From assembly GCA_037893245.1 (NCBI GenBank), contig JBAIAA010000597.1, forward strand, positions 124,001-188,000: 64,000 nt of DNA. The letters are read 5' to 3'. The stretch's first letter is position 1. Each line of letters starts with the position of its first letter. The stretch comes from Crossaster papposus (lineage: Eukaryota > Echinodermata > Asteroidea > Velatida > Solasteridae). The notes below the pieces were generated by a model that saw only the letters and a list, made by a program, of their open reading frames with translations, ran no database searches and was not told where the DNA came from. This document shows, piece by piece, positions 1-11,033 of this stretch. The position numbers and the translations under genes are program-made.

Positions 1-542
1 CTAAACACAATGTGACTAAAAGATTGGCAAGTGTGGTAGGTTGCTTCAAGGACATCTGTAAGACTGCAGCTACCAGACACCATATTAGCCATTGCTGCAA
101 ATGGTCCCAACATAATCAAGGAAGTCTTGGGTTTGAAGCTGGTGAAGGTGTTAATTTGTCTGTCAAAGAAGTGGAGAATTATCCAGCTCTTTTGAAAGAA
201 GTTCCAGGACTCCTTCCCGAAGATGATGTTTTCTTGACACAAAAGGTAACGATCTGGGGCACTGTGTATAGGACTGATACAATAGTTGCACTGGGCATGG
301 CTGATAATGAAATTCCACAATTTGGTCGAATATCTCATGCCATTATTGTGGGACACAATGTCCTCCTGACAGGAAATTTGTTGGAAGCTGAATGTTTTGA
401 TGAACATATTCATAGCTATGTTGTACATGATTCAAATCAAACATTCTTTCTTAAGCCAGATAAGTTGAGAAACTTTCGTCCTCTTCATGTCAATAAGCAT
501 GGAAACAAAAATGTTGTTACACCCAGAAACTATATTTGTTGA
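1..542 (+). CDS. Uncharacterised protein, C-terminal exon (5' partial)
   Basis: The frame is open from the window edge to the TGA at 540-542, about 180 residues, so this is the last coding part of a gene starting outside the window. It is rich in Cys and His near its start (CFKDICKTAATRHHISHCC) and ends in NVVTPRNYIC. The layout, with a Cys/His stretch, a middle part resembling WGTVYRTDTIVALG and a terminal VTPRNY-like tail, resembles the C-terminus of large multicopy uncharacterised protein families that I recall from fish and cnidarian genomes. I do not know a function. The next gene downstream, at 1774, has the same orientation and also belongs to a multicopy uncharacterised family. The two may be commonly paired, but that is inference. 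No splice site is visible inside the exon. Confidence 0.6.
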   Translation, partial: KHNVTKRLASVVGCFKDICKTAATRHHISHCCKWSQHNQGSLGFEAGEGVNLSVKEVENYPALLKEVPGLLPEDDVFLTQKVTIWGTVYRTDTIVALGMADNEIPQFGRISHAIIVGHNVLLTGNLLEAECFDEHIHSYVVHDSNQTFFLKPDKLRNFRPLHVNKHGNKNVVTPRNYIC

Positions 543-781
543 ATTACATGTGTAGCAAACGACAGCCTTCATTGCTGCTCCTTCTTAACATTTTCCATGA
601 TCTTGACAATTTAATACCACTTATAATAAATACAGACAAATTTGTGTGACGTGGTATAAATATCTTTCAAGTAATGTACTTTGCTTTGCATTTTTAATTG
701 GTGGGGATTGCTCTTAATTGTTTAATGTATGACTTTCAAGAAATATTTTTTTTAGGAATTAATATGTAAGATCAAAAAGTA

Positions 782-1364
782 TTCATCACACTGTAACAGA
801 GACAATGGAATCTCAGTGTCCAGTTACAGTGTGAAACCTGTGACTTGTTCTTGCCTAAATTAGTAGGGTTTCACTGAACATTTACATTCAACAGGCAATA
901 TGTAAAAATCATTAGTACTCAGCTATTTTCAGTGAAAAACCTTAGGCCAAAAAGTAAAAGCTGACATTCATGCGTAAAACAAGACACCCGTTTTTGTTAG
1001 ACTCTGACCCAACAAGCCTTCTTTCTCTTATTATACATGATAAATGTCTGATCTATTGCAAAATGCATGTAGTATGCTACGTTACATGAACGTTACAAAC
1101 ATTTATCACGTATATTAAGGGAAACAAGGCTTTTTAATTGTGGGTCAAGGTGTAAAAAAAGACGCCAGTTTCTTGTGTTATGCGGGAAACTGCTGGTTTG
1201 AAGGGTTTCACTAAATACATGTAGCTGAATTACAGTACCGGTATACTAATGATTTTTGCATATTTTGAAATTTTACTTTTCAGTGAAAACCTACTAATTT
1301 AGGCAAGAACAAGCCACAAGTTTCACACTGTAACATTCAGGTGTCTCCATTATAGTATGATGAA
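782..1364. mobile_element. Palindromic MITE with TA target duplication
   Basis: The two halves are inverted copies of each other along almost their whole length, with the centre near 1075. The left end TTCATCACACTGTAACAG and the right end, read on the other strand as TTCATCATACTATAATGG, are flanked by TA at 780-781 and 1365-1366. A second matching block, GTTCTTGCCTAAATTAGTAG, lies in both arms. There is no coding capacity. TA duplication and long palindromic arms fit a Tc1/mariner- or Harbinger-mobilised foldback element. The 583 bp lie between two genes in the same orientation. Confidence 0.8.
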
Positions 1365-1603
1365 TAGGGATGGATCTTATATGAAAACCAAAAATCATGA
1401 AATTGAAGTTATACATTAAACGTAAGAGCTATCCCCGCCACTTAAAAATACAAAGAACACATTACTTATGAGATATAACACCATGTCACACAAATGGCCC
1501 ACTTATTTAAAGAATGACCCACACACACAGTACACCTAGCATGCCTAGTATTAATAAGTTTCTAAATTTTGAATCTCAAAACTCCTATTTCCAATTTTTC
1601 ATA

Positions 1604-1777
1604 GGTCTGCCAGTGCACAGTGACGTAAATGAAGAACAGTGGTTTGTCGTAGCAGTTGAGGGACCATTACAATTTTTGTTAGTGTTGATTGAGGCGTACA
1701 AAGACGAAATAATTTCTAAAGACGAACTTGTGGGCGCTTTGACTGTTTTTCTGAATCAGACTGAACTGTCAACATGA
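1604..1777 (+). other. Upstream open frame overlapping the start codon of the next gene (ATGA)
   Basis: A frame beginning after a polypyrimidine-AG acceptor-like site (tttttcatag, ending 1603) encodes about 57 residues with acidic-hydrophobic helix-like character (VVAVEGPLQFLLVLIEAYKDE). It stops with TGA at 1775-1777. That stop overlaps the ATG of the downstream gene as ATGA. It may be a translated leader, a uORF, or the end of an alternative upstream exon. Its composition looks coding, but no family was recognised. Confidence 0.35.
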
Positions 1778-4700
1778 GTAAACGACTATATGTCACATAT
1801 GCCCCTGAAGATGGACAGGAAAGAAAAAAAATCCTGAAGCTTGAGACTGAGGTCAATTTCAGCAGCATGAGCATGGAAATTAAAACAAAATTTTCACTAC
1901 CAAGTGATGCACAATATGCCTTCAAAGGTAGAATTGAAGAGCATGGACCCTTTGTGGAAATAGATGATATGGATGATGACATCTTAGATGATGTCCTAGA
2001 AGTGAAATTTAGTCAAGTTTCTAAAATGAAAAATCCCTGCCAACCATGTAATCCCCCGCTGCTGTCTTCAAGTTCATCTGAGTCACTATCGTCACTGGCA
2101 AGCACCATCAACTATCTCGAAGTATCGCCACAGTCAGCATCCCGAAGCAGTACCCCATCATCAACACAAGATGTGAGTTGTTTCAGATTTTGAAATTAAG
2201 TGAACAATTTGGATTTCAATATGGCTCTATCCATCTCTTTTGTCCGAGTCAGAGTAGCATGCAAGATCGAAAGAAGTCTAAAGTTTGTCCTAACTTGCTA
2301 TACTTTGATTATAAAAACACTGATATTTGGTTAAAAAGAAATACAACATGTATATTTCCCCAAATAGAACTGGCTTTCATTGGGGTCTCAATTGACACTC
2401 AAGTTATTATTTGCAGCTTTAGTCTTAGGACTAGGAGATCCCTAAACTGATTTTGTAAACAGGCACTTGGTATACACACCGCTCACTAGATAATTGAAAT
2501 CTAAAACAAATTCTACAGTAACATATTGTTCCCAGTTATTTGTTATTCAGTGTACAAACTTCTCATGTACAAACTTTGCCAAGTAATTAAAAAAACGAAA
2601 ACAAAATCAAGGTCAACTCCTCCCGGGTGTGCTTGGCTGCTGGTCATCGTCCCTTTTGAATAGCATGGTCTGAAACCTTATTGGGTATATGCAGTCACTT
2701 GGGTTGATCTTAGAAAGAATTTTCAGTGAATTTGAAATTGTTTTTGTCGTTCAGCTTGCACTTGGATCACCTAATCCTGAGACAGAACAAAATTGTCCAT
2801 CGGTTTTATCACCTGCTTCATCACAGGCAAGTGGCAGCAACCCTCCTGGATCACAGCAAGCATCTACAACACCAAGATCAACCAAGGTTAGTATAGAGTT
2901 GTCCGATTCCAAGCACAAACTAAAATTTGGTAATTGAGGCATTTGAGATGATATAAATGAGGACTTGCTCATTTGACTCAGCTCAAGTGTCTCAATTACA
3001 AGTTTCTTATACATGTAGTTACCTCATTGTGTATAGAATCAGGCTGTTTCAAATTCAGGTTTCTGTTGTTTTACGATTGATGCAATTTACATTTGGTTAA
3101 ATTATCTGAAAGAAATGGATTTTATGCTCCTACAAAGTTTGAAATGTTTGCCACCTTTAATCTTCATTGGCACTATTATAGTGGCAAAATATGGGCAAAA
3201 TACATGTACAAGAGCTTGTGAATTAATTTCATATTAAATTCCCAACACAGTGTATTTACACTCAATCCTGCCAAGATTGGACCACTGGCACGCGGATCTA
3301 CCTCTTTCAGACTAAGTGCGGAAGAGCCCTTTTCAGAAGGACGCCCTCTCAGTCTCTACTACGAAGCATGTTATGTGGGCTCCACATACAACAAGCACAC
3401 CTTTTATAGAAATTTAACTGGCAACATTACTGTTTATCCTCCATTTCTGTTTACCAAATATCATAGCCTTTGGTTTTTGACGCTGGAAGTACTTTGCAGA
3501 AGCACCCTAAAGGATGTGCGATTTTGGAAGAGTACAATAAAAATGGATACATCTGCCCGGCATCAAGAATATCTCTTGTGAGCATACTTGTAGCAGAACT
3601 GGTTGCAAAATGTGGAAAGTAAGTGTGATGTATTTTTTTCCATCTTAAAAATCAACAAAACTCCTTGTGAATAGACCGATTGCGCGACCAAAGTTTACAT
3701 GTCATCATGTGACTTGAGGTGGGGATTACGTCACCATTGCTGTGACTGCGAGTACACCAACAGTCAGCTTTATTTTTAGTAAATAATACTTAAGTTCAGT
3801 TACTAAGTCACTTGATTAACATTGGCTGTTGTGATATTGATTCAAATCACCTTCCTGTTTCATAAATTACCAGTATTGTACAACAAAGGAGGTGTTTTTT
3901 TAGGTCTGCAGTGGTAGCGTAGTGCGCTGCGTGCCGGTAGTAGCAATCAACAGACCAAGGACAGCCAATGTAATGCTTGTAATGTAAATCACGGTAAAAG
4001 AAAAGAGCGTTGGAAAAAGCGAGGGTTTATACCTACCCTTGCGGAATGTCACATAGACAAAGAAATCACACAGTTTTGAAAAACCTTTTTTTTTATGAAT
4101 GCAGCTTCAAAATTGTGACATTTTGTGAGTCGCGAACTGCCCACATTCACCGCATCATGTACGGGGGACGTGCAACAACGTGAACAATGCGTTAACGATA
4201 GCATTTCCAAGTCCACGGTGACTTTTTTCTCTCATCCTGTGTTTGGTTATTTCACTTCTATGGTGATTAGGCACCATACCAAATATTGTGTTCATGGCCA
4301 AATTTGTCCCATCACAAATGTTTCTCCCTTTGTCCCCACCGACTTATATGCTTCCACTTGTTGTCACCTCCCATTTCCAATCTGTCACATTATCTCTTTG
4401 TTCCTGCTTATAGACTGGAGTAACTTCATAAGCCACTCGTTCGCTTGCTCTCTCCCTTTGCCACTCTTGTTGTCACCTCCCATTTTCAAACCCCCATTGT
4501 CCTCTTCATTCTGTGTTATTCTTTTGGGGATCAAAACATCAGGCATGCTTACATTTTTGTCAATATCATTTTGTTATCAATTTTTATCCAAATGTGCTTC
4601 ATTTTCTAGTTACCCAGCCATAGAGGATAAACATGCAATGGGACGTGCTGTAATCGACTCATTTCCAAACCTCAAAGATCCAAGCGGAGTCACAGGATAT

Positions 4701-7700
4701 GTAAGTGGTATTCAATGAACCTGCAGATACTGTACATCATATATCTTTGCCTTCATTTCATGCCCTTCCGCTGACTGAATCAGTTGGTTTTTTTAATTTC
4801 TGTGAAAATGTGCATTGTTGGGCCGTTTAATTCTCTCTTAAAATAAAGACTGGCTATTTCCTCTTTCTGACAATCAATCAACCATCAGTCTTCAACAATT
4901 GGATAAATATGTTTTGTGGGGTTTCTGTCGGTGTTTTAGTCTAAAAAATTACCTGTTTTTGCTGATCTTGCTGTACCTAATGGTCTCGGTCTCGATAAGT
5001 TTCTGTTCTAATAAAATCAAAACCGAAACCAACTATTTTTTTCCAGTATACAGCATTAGCAAATCTTACACCATATTTGTTCATGATTTTTTGCAGTGAT
5101 AAACATTTGGCAAGTTCCCTTTAAACTTTTAAGTAGCCATCCTCAACCTTTTTCTAGCAGTGTTGTACATGCAGTTGTGACCATCGCAGAAATAGTGTAA
5201 ATTGCTAATGGGTTCAACAAAAACTGGGAGTTTTATACTTCTGTACTTGTACTCGTTCTGGATTCTCTGAACTAATGTTAACATTCATCAAAAATGATTT
5301 TCAGTGTAAAAAGTTAAAATATCCTTTAGTGCTCTGATTTCTGAAAAGATGGACACCCAGTAACTTTTAACTTAGCTAACTTGTAACCACAGTAACCCGC
5401 CCTCCCACAGGACCACTTTTACAGCTCGTCGGCTGGACAAAGTGGGTACTTCCAAGATAAACTGAAGAATATGCGCCGAAGTCTCCCTCCTTCAGCAAAG
5501 CAGAAGACAGTCATCCGAAAGAGCACTACTCCATCTGGAAGCCCTGACGAATTCAGTCCTGATGACTTACTACCCGATGCTGAGGCAAACGAACTTGAGT
5601 CATTTTGTAAAAATGCTACTGGCGATAGAAACAGACAGGCAGTGATGAGAGCTATGAGCAGATGTGCATCGAACAGGCGAACCTGGATAGAGGCAGAGAA
5701 ACCTTTCCTATCGGTCATTCTGAAGAGGTACCCACGGTATTTGGATATGCCAGAAATTGTGAGTTGTATGTTGATACAACTGTTTTAATTAACTTAAATC
5801 CGTAGCAGCAATGATATGGAGACGGTAGCTACAGCCTAAATAATTCGCAAAGCTGTCTTACAACATTATTATTGAACACAATATTTGGTATGGTGCCTAA
5901 TCACCATAGAAATGAAATAACCAAACATGGGATGAAAGAAAAATCAAATGGTCCTCATTGGGATTTGAACCCAAGACCCCTGCCACTCCGGGCAGATGCT
6001 CTACCAACTGAGTTATGAGGCACAGCGCTATACTCCCTCAGGTTTTCTCAATGTTTGAACATTATTATTGGACAGTTAATGGAATTTCTTGGAGGATGGA
6101 TATAGCTTTTGCCATTGTTCCCACGCAATTCGCCTTCCCAAAATGGTTAGGACGATAATCATCAGCTGGTTCTGCAGTAGCATAGTTCAGCACCAAAGAA
6201 ACAAACTGTTTCCAACAGAGTGTCATTAAATTATAAATTTGAACTGTTTGTAAATTTTAATCAGATTTCCTTTTAAAAACAGTACTTCATAAGAGAACCA
6301 TCCCGCTCTTTTTTTATTTGAAATGCATTATACTAATTGCGGTTTTATTGAATTGTCCATATAACAGATCGATCAAGATTTCAAAGCCTTGCACAGGGAT
6401 TCTTCTGATTGCTTGTTGCGCAGATGGGCTAGTCACGCCGAGGCTCTGCTCAAGTACTGCTCGATTTGTCAGCAAGAAAGACTTCTCAAGGTTGTCAGGG
6501 AGTACAAATTGCAAAGCAAAGAGGAAAATGAAGGTAAACATGGCTGCACATTTGAAAATTTGTGTACTGGAAAGTCAATCCCTGATGCTGTGCAGTGGCG
6601 GCGGCAATCTTTTTTGGGGAAGGGGGTGCAACCTGACCTGACCCTGACTTATACCCATCCCTATTATTGACCCCACTACCCCCACGCCAAAACAATCAAC
6701 TGCCCAAAAATATGTATTTACCCTCAAACAAGTTTTTGAATATATTTCACACAGAAACTGTGAAGTTTCATTTACACAATTTGCCGCTTTATGCCCAGGA
6801 AGATTTTTACAGGGTAATCCTAAATAGACTCAAATTGAGCACATGTAATTAATATAAAATAACATTAAACATGCCTATTGTTGTATACATTGTTGTACAT
6901 GCCTCTAACAAAGGTACGGTTTGGATCAAAAGCTAAGGCCCTTATACCAGTTTTGGAGGGCTGGAATTTTTTGGGTGGGACATTGTCATCATGGTCACTA
7001 CCGTCCCCCCACCCATCTTCTTTGGGATCGCTACGAATAATTATGTTCATGACTAATGCCTATGAATGTGTTCAGCTGGGTTGGTGATGCTAGTTCATAG
7101 TGCACATAGACATGCTGGTTGGATGTATTGCAAGTGTGGCAATTAAGTTGTAGCAAGAACGTTAAGTACATGTAGTTATTTGCTGGGTTCGCTGTCAGCG
7201 TTCTCGCCAGGCATACTAAGGCGTGGCGGGCCCGCCACGCTTGCTGCGAAAATGGGCTCAGCCCGCCACGCTATAACTTTCTCCGCCAGTCCCCGCCACA
7301 CTAAAAATGTCCCCGCCACGGCTTAACAATTCCCCGCCACGTTTTAAAAAATGTGTAAATAAAGAGTGTATATTATTCTGTTGCTTGTTTTTTTCAACAA
7401 ATAACTTGTGTGCTATTAACTATCACCTGGCACTTGCAGAATCTGCTGAATGGCAGATTATTTCCATGCGAAATACCAATTTACTCGACGTATCGTACAA
7501 TCCAACATTGTTCTCACTCACAGCTCGGCCCCATCGGTCTTATCATTGGGTTTGGCGCGGTGCGGGTCTGCGGGACGCGCTGCGCTGGGACCGAGTACAC
7601 TCACCTCGTGCGAGTCGTGCGCCGCGCCGTGCCAGCCGGTAGCATATAGCATGCAGTACTAGCTTTGCGTGATCATGTGTGTGCTGCTATGCAGCCTTCC

Positions 7701-10251
7701 GCGACTAGACTAGTCTTGGTGCAAGACGTTCTTGTTGAGTTAGTAAAACCATAAAACCATATGGCCTATGCACTCAACACTAAACGCGTCGCGACTATTC
7801 CACCGATAGAGGGCGTATTCTGGAAGCCGCGAATCTGTTCTGAGCCGATGTGTGGTGGTTATCTGGAAGTTTCCCAACAGCGCCCTCTATTGTTTGATAG
7901 TCGTTAGGCGCAGGGGCGCTAAATCGCGATAGTTGCGCGATAATGAACAGCAACGTCTTGCACCAAGACTACGACTAGACTCGCTAGCGCTGTGTACAAG
8001 TTATTTTCTGTGTGTACATTAGTGCCTACGTCAGAATGCATTGTCACGTGTTTCGCTTCGCTGCGGTAGATCTTTCAGTAAATTTGTAATAAATTGTTTA
8101 CCAATTGATATTATTTTATACTTTAATAACAATTAGATGTAAATTTGATATAATTTGCACCTAAATATATTTATGCAGATTTTCTCTGTTTTATTATTTA
8201 AAAATAGTCATTTATTCCCATTCTAAGGTTTATAAATTCCTTTTTGGACCCCCCCACTCCTTAATTTCAAAACTGCTGTGGCGATGGATTTCCCCCACCC
8301 TTGGAAAAAATCCTGGTGAGAACGCTGTTCGCTGTAGCACACTATATAGACGCTAAGCCCAGGTGAACCATTCACAAGTTGCATCACAAACTGGCCCAAT
8401 AGTCCAGTCGGGCACAGAGCACACAGGAACTACATGTTCATTGACACTGAGTGGTCTCTGGACTGAGGAAGACGTTGGGTTTGAGGCAAAGTGGCTTTAA
8501 TTGTTTTTGAGGAGCATGCACTGTTAACTGAACAAGCAAACTTAGATGAGGTCAACAGCGGGCCACACACCCCCAATTGATGAACTGTCCCAGCTTATAT
8601 TAACATATCATAACTTGTGTCAAAGTATCAGCAAAACAGTTATTCACCACTATTTTGTTATGACTGAATTTTTAAAAAGCAGACGTTTTAAAGTTTGCAG
8701 TTCCCATAAATTATTGACGATTCTGTTTTTGCAGAGCTCACGGCACTGTATGGATTTGTTGCACTACTCCGTCTTCTCCCGTCATACAATACTCGCGGGA
8801 AGGGCCGTGTGTCGGCAGAAGACACCAACGATCTGCTTCTGAAACATTATGAGGTAATTTTGTATACATGTATGTCATGTAATTTGTATGTACACCTAAT
8901 AATGTTTCACTCCCTTAGTCTGACGTAGCCTGATGTATGTCTACCCAAAGTACATGCCTGAGTATAGTGGTATTTAAAAGCACCACAATTTTTGAACTTG
9001 TGCCAGAAAGCTTGACCTTCTTTGCCGGCATTCCTTTAAACTTTTGGATTTTCATCCAAACATAAGGGTTACATATGTTGGGAATCCCCACCCCCCTTTC
9101 CCCCACCCCTTTTCCCCCACCCCCCCCCGTCCCCCACCCCTTCCCCCCGTCCCCCACCCCTTCCCCCCGTCCCCCACCCCTTCCCCCCGTCCCCCACCCC
9201 TTCCCCCCGTCCCCCACCCCTTCCCCCACCCCTTCCCCCACCCCTTCCCCCACCCCTTCCCCCACCCCTTCCCCCACCCCTTCCCCCACCCCTTCCCCCA
9301 CCCCTTCCCCCACCCCTTCCACCCACCCCTTCCACCCACCCCTTCCACCCCTTCCGCCACCCCTTCCACCCCTTCCACCCCTTCCACCCCTTCCACCCCT
9401 TCCACCCCTTCCACCCCTTCCACCCCTTCCACCCCTCCACCCCTCCACCCCTCCACCCCTCCACCCCTCCACCCCTCCACCCCTCCACCCCTCCACCCCT
9501 CCACCCCTCCACCCCTCCACCCCTCCACCCCTCCACCCCTCCACCCCTCCACCCCTCCACCCCTCCACCCCTCCACCCCTTCCCCTCCACCCCTTCCCCT
9601 CCACCCCTTCCCCTCCACCCCTTCCCCTCCACCCCTTCCCCTCTTCCACTCCTTCCCCTCTTCCACTCCTTCCACTCTTCCACTCCTTCCACTCTTCCAC
9701 CCCTTCCCCTCCACCCCTTCCCCTCCACCCCTTCCCCTTACCCGCACCATCCACAATCCTTCATATGGGCCTGTAGATTGTAAAAAGTAGGATTTGATGA
9801 GTCGTAATCTGCATTTTTAGATCAGCATTTTGTATCGCGATATAACTTAAGCACAGGAGCCATACTCCAGATATATTTTATTGAACTCCTAGCTGTGGTG
9901 ATCTTCAAAAGATTGAAAAGTCTAAATTGTTTTTAACAGGTCTCCACATTGCTTGAGGAAGTGCTGAGTAATAATACCACAAAGCAGCCCACTCTCATTG
10001 CCTTTGGTGCCAAACCACAGATACATCAGATCATTTTGAAGATAGAGAACCATGGCTTCCCCCTTCCATCATCGAACATCACATCAGCTGTGGATATACT
10101 CTTCAAGAGCCATTACACCTTCAACCTTGAATATTCCGCTCAACTATCCAACTTCTTTGTCTACCTGCAAACTCAGATATACGGACTGAAATATTCAGGA
10201 AAAGTGCCACCACGAGTCACTGAAATAGCCAGGGCACTCAAGGTACTGTGA
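1774..10251 (+). CDS. PB1-like / SAMD3-like uncharacterised protein, 8 exons, 572 aa
   Basis: Exons by eye: 1774-2172, 2755-2886, 3467-3618, 4610-4700, 5411-5758, 6368-6533, 8735-8853 and 9940-10251. All have GT and AG borders, phases match at every junction, and the joined frame is 572 codons plus stop. Residues 1-80 have the acidic pattern of a PB1 or ubiquitin-like domain (YAFKGRIEEHGPFVEIDD). A Ser/Pro/Gln-rich linker follows. Then come a segment of the GYICPASRISLVSILVAELV type and the motif SFPNLKDPSGVTGY. A Lys/Arg region follows, then a C-terminal domain with FVALLRLLP, PTLIAFGAKPQIHQ and LFKSHYTFNLEYSAQLSNFFVYLQTQIYGL split over two exons. I recall this C-terminal layout from SAMD3-like and uncharacterised proteins present in many copies in fish and cnidarians. 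The biochemical function is unknown. Introns hold a SINE, a hAT-type element and a polypyrimidine minisatellite. The exon structure is firm; the family name is moderate. Confidence 0.75.
4215..4305 (+). mobile_element. SINE tail fragment (copy 1)
   Basis: The stretch containing GTTTGGTTATTTCACTTCTATGGTGATTAGGCACC matches, in reverse orientation and with few differences, the region at 5875-5950 next to a tRNA-like head. No tRNA head is visible here, so it looks like a 5'-truncated copy. It lies in an intron. Confidence 0.5.
5872..6030 (-). mobile_element. tRNA-derived SINE (minus strand)
   Basis: On the minus strand, 6022-5951 reads as a tRNA-like head. It has an A-box region ACTCAGTTGGTAGAGC, a T-arm TTGGGTTCAAATCCCAA, and an acceptor pairing CCTCAT with ATGAGG. 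The anticodon hairpin CTGCC/GGCAG closes a 6-nt loop, so it is unlikely to be a working tRNA. The body that follows (5950-5872) is shared with 4215-4305. Together these features describe a tRNA-derived SINE in an intron of the SAMD3-like gene. Confidence 0.65.
7196..8327. mobile_element. Non-autonomous hAT-type element with 8-bp TSD
   Basis: The left end CAGCGTTCTCGCCAGG and the right end, reverse-complemented as CAGCGTTCTCACCAGG, are flanked by the exact 8-bp repeat TTCGCTGT at 7188-7195 and 8328-8335. An 8-bp duplication with termini starting CA is typical of the hAT superfamily. There is no transposase. The left interior is an array of CCGCCACG motifs, and the right interior is AT-rich with C-runs. 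It sits in the intron between exons 6 and 7 of the SAMD3-like gene and carries a second element at 7711-7971. Confidence 0.8.
7711..7971. mobile_element. Nested MITE with 9-bp TSD
   Basis: The left end TAGTCTTGGTGCAAGACGTT and its inverted partner at 7952-7971 are flanked by the perfect 9-bp direct repeat CGACTAGAC (7702-7710 and 7972-7980). A 9-bp duplication suggests a Mutator-like or related transposase supplied in trans. The element is inserted inside the hAT-type element, so it is the younger of the two. Confidence 0.75.
9088..9740. repeat. Polypyrimidine minisatellite, several phased unit types
   Basis: The plus strand is almost pure C/T/A with no G over long stretches. Blocks follow one another: about five 20-bp units with CCGTCCCCCACCCC, about ten 12-bp CCCCTTCCCCCA units, 9-bp CCACCCCTT units, about 18 8-bp CCACCCCT units, then 14-bp CCACCCCTTCCCCT units. 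The long open frames in it, Pro/Ser/Thr-rich on one strand and Gly/Trp/Glu-rich on the other, are compositional artefacts. The minus strand carries many GGGG runs, so G-quadruplex or triplex structures are possible. It lies in the last intron of the SAMD3-like gene. Confidence 0.9.
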
Positions 10252-10905
10252 GTGCTAAATGGAGAGTTGGAAGCATTGTTAGTATCTTTTTCTTTTAGTT
10301 TGGTGTTTACACATTTGAAGCTTTCGGATTTCAAAACATGGAATTTGAGTGTTAACTTCTAATAAGAGTGAAGTTGATTTTAGGTGATTTATTGCTGTAT
10401 AATGTTGGTAGAAGACATCTGATCATTCTGTATTTAAGATACACATTTTAAATCATTCTCTTAATTCAAAATAGGGAAGTGTTTTTGTACAACTTTTGAA
10501 ACTATAACCAGGAAACCTTAATTTAACATAAAGGTTCCCAGAAATGACAATATTTAAACAATACTATAAATGCTTCTGGAACAATGATGGCGCATAAGAA
10601 TGTAGTTTTGTGAAGTTTTTAGATGTGGTGTTTTGTTCTAGAAAAAATCAGGGACAAATCATGGACAGTGCCTCTACACTATGAGAATCTTTGCAGTTTT
10701 TTGTGCTTAACTAATCACTTTGACCATGACATGTTCAACCTGGGGTATTTTGGTTTCTCTGGAGGTTTTAACAAAGCCAAATTCTATGGCATAAATTCCT
10801 GTTGTAATCGCTTATTTTGGAACTCGCAAAAGAGGTGATCGAATTAACTGCCAAAAAACTGCAAAGATTCTCATTTTGCCATGTCAACCAGAATTACCCC
10901 TCTTT
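10252..10905. other. 3' flank, no gene seen
   Basis: AT-rich sequence after the stop codon. Short open frames have no recognisable motif or splice context. It probably includes the 3' UTR. Confidence 0.5.
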
Positions 10906-11033
10906 GGCTGTGATGTCATCAGCGATAGAAACATTGCTTTTCATGCCCCTGATGTCCAGAGTCATGGAGAAACTCACCAATGCAGGGGCAGGGGTTAGCA
11001 ATGTTTTTACCGCCAATGACGTCACAGCAAGAA
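10906..11033. repeat. Small foldback element
   Basis: The left arm TTGGCTGTGATGTCATCAGC and the right arm, read on the other strand as CTTGCTGTGACGTCATTGGC, stay complementary over about 50 bp, including AAACATTGCT and the CATGCCCCTG/CAGGGGCAGG ends. It looks like a short MITE. No clean target duplication was found. Confidence 0.55.

Noticed and set aside
4125-4718. 197-residue hydrophobic frame
   Set aside because: It is mostly T/C-rich intron. Only the end (4610-4700) is coding, as exon 4 of the SAMD3-like gene in the same frame.
5951-6022. Functional tRNA gene on the minus strand
   Set aside because: The anticodon stem closes a 6-nt loop and the body continues into a repeat shared with 4215-4305, so it is a SINE head.
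6865-7087. Frames on both strands near 6.9-7.1 kb
   Set aside because: They lie in an intron between well-supported exons, with no motif or splice sites.
8915-9790. Five overlapping long open frames (Pro/Thr/Ser-rich on plus, Gly/Trp/Glu-rich on minus)
   Set aside because: They are open in several frames on both strands purely because the minisatellite lacks stop codons. No gene context or splice signals.
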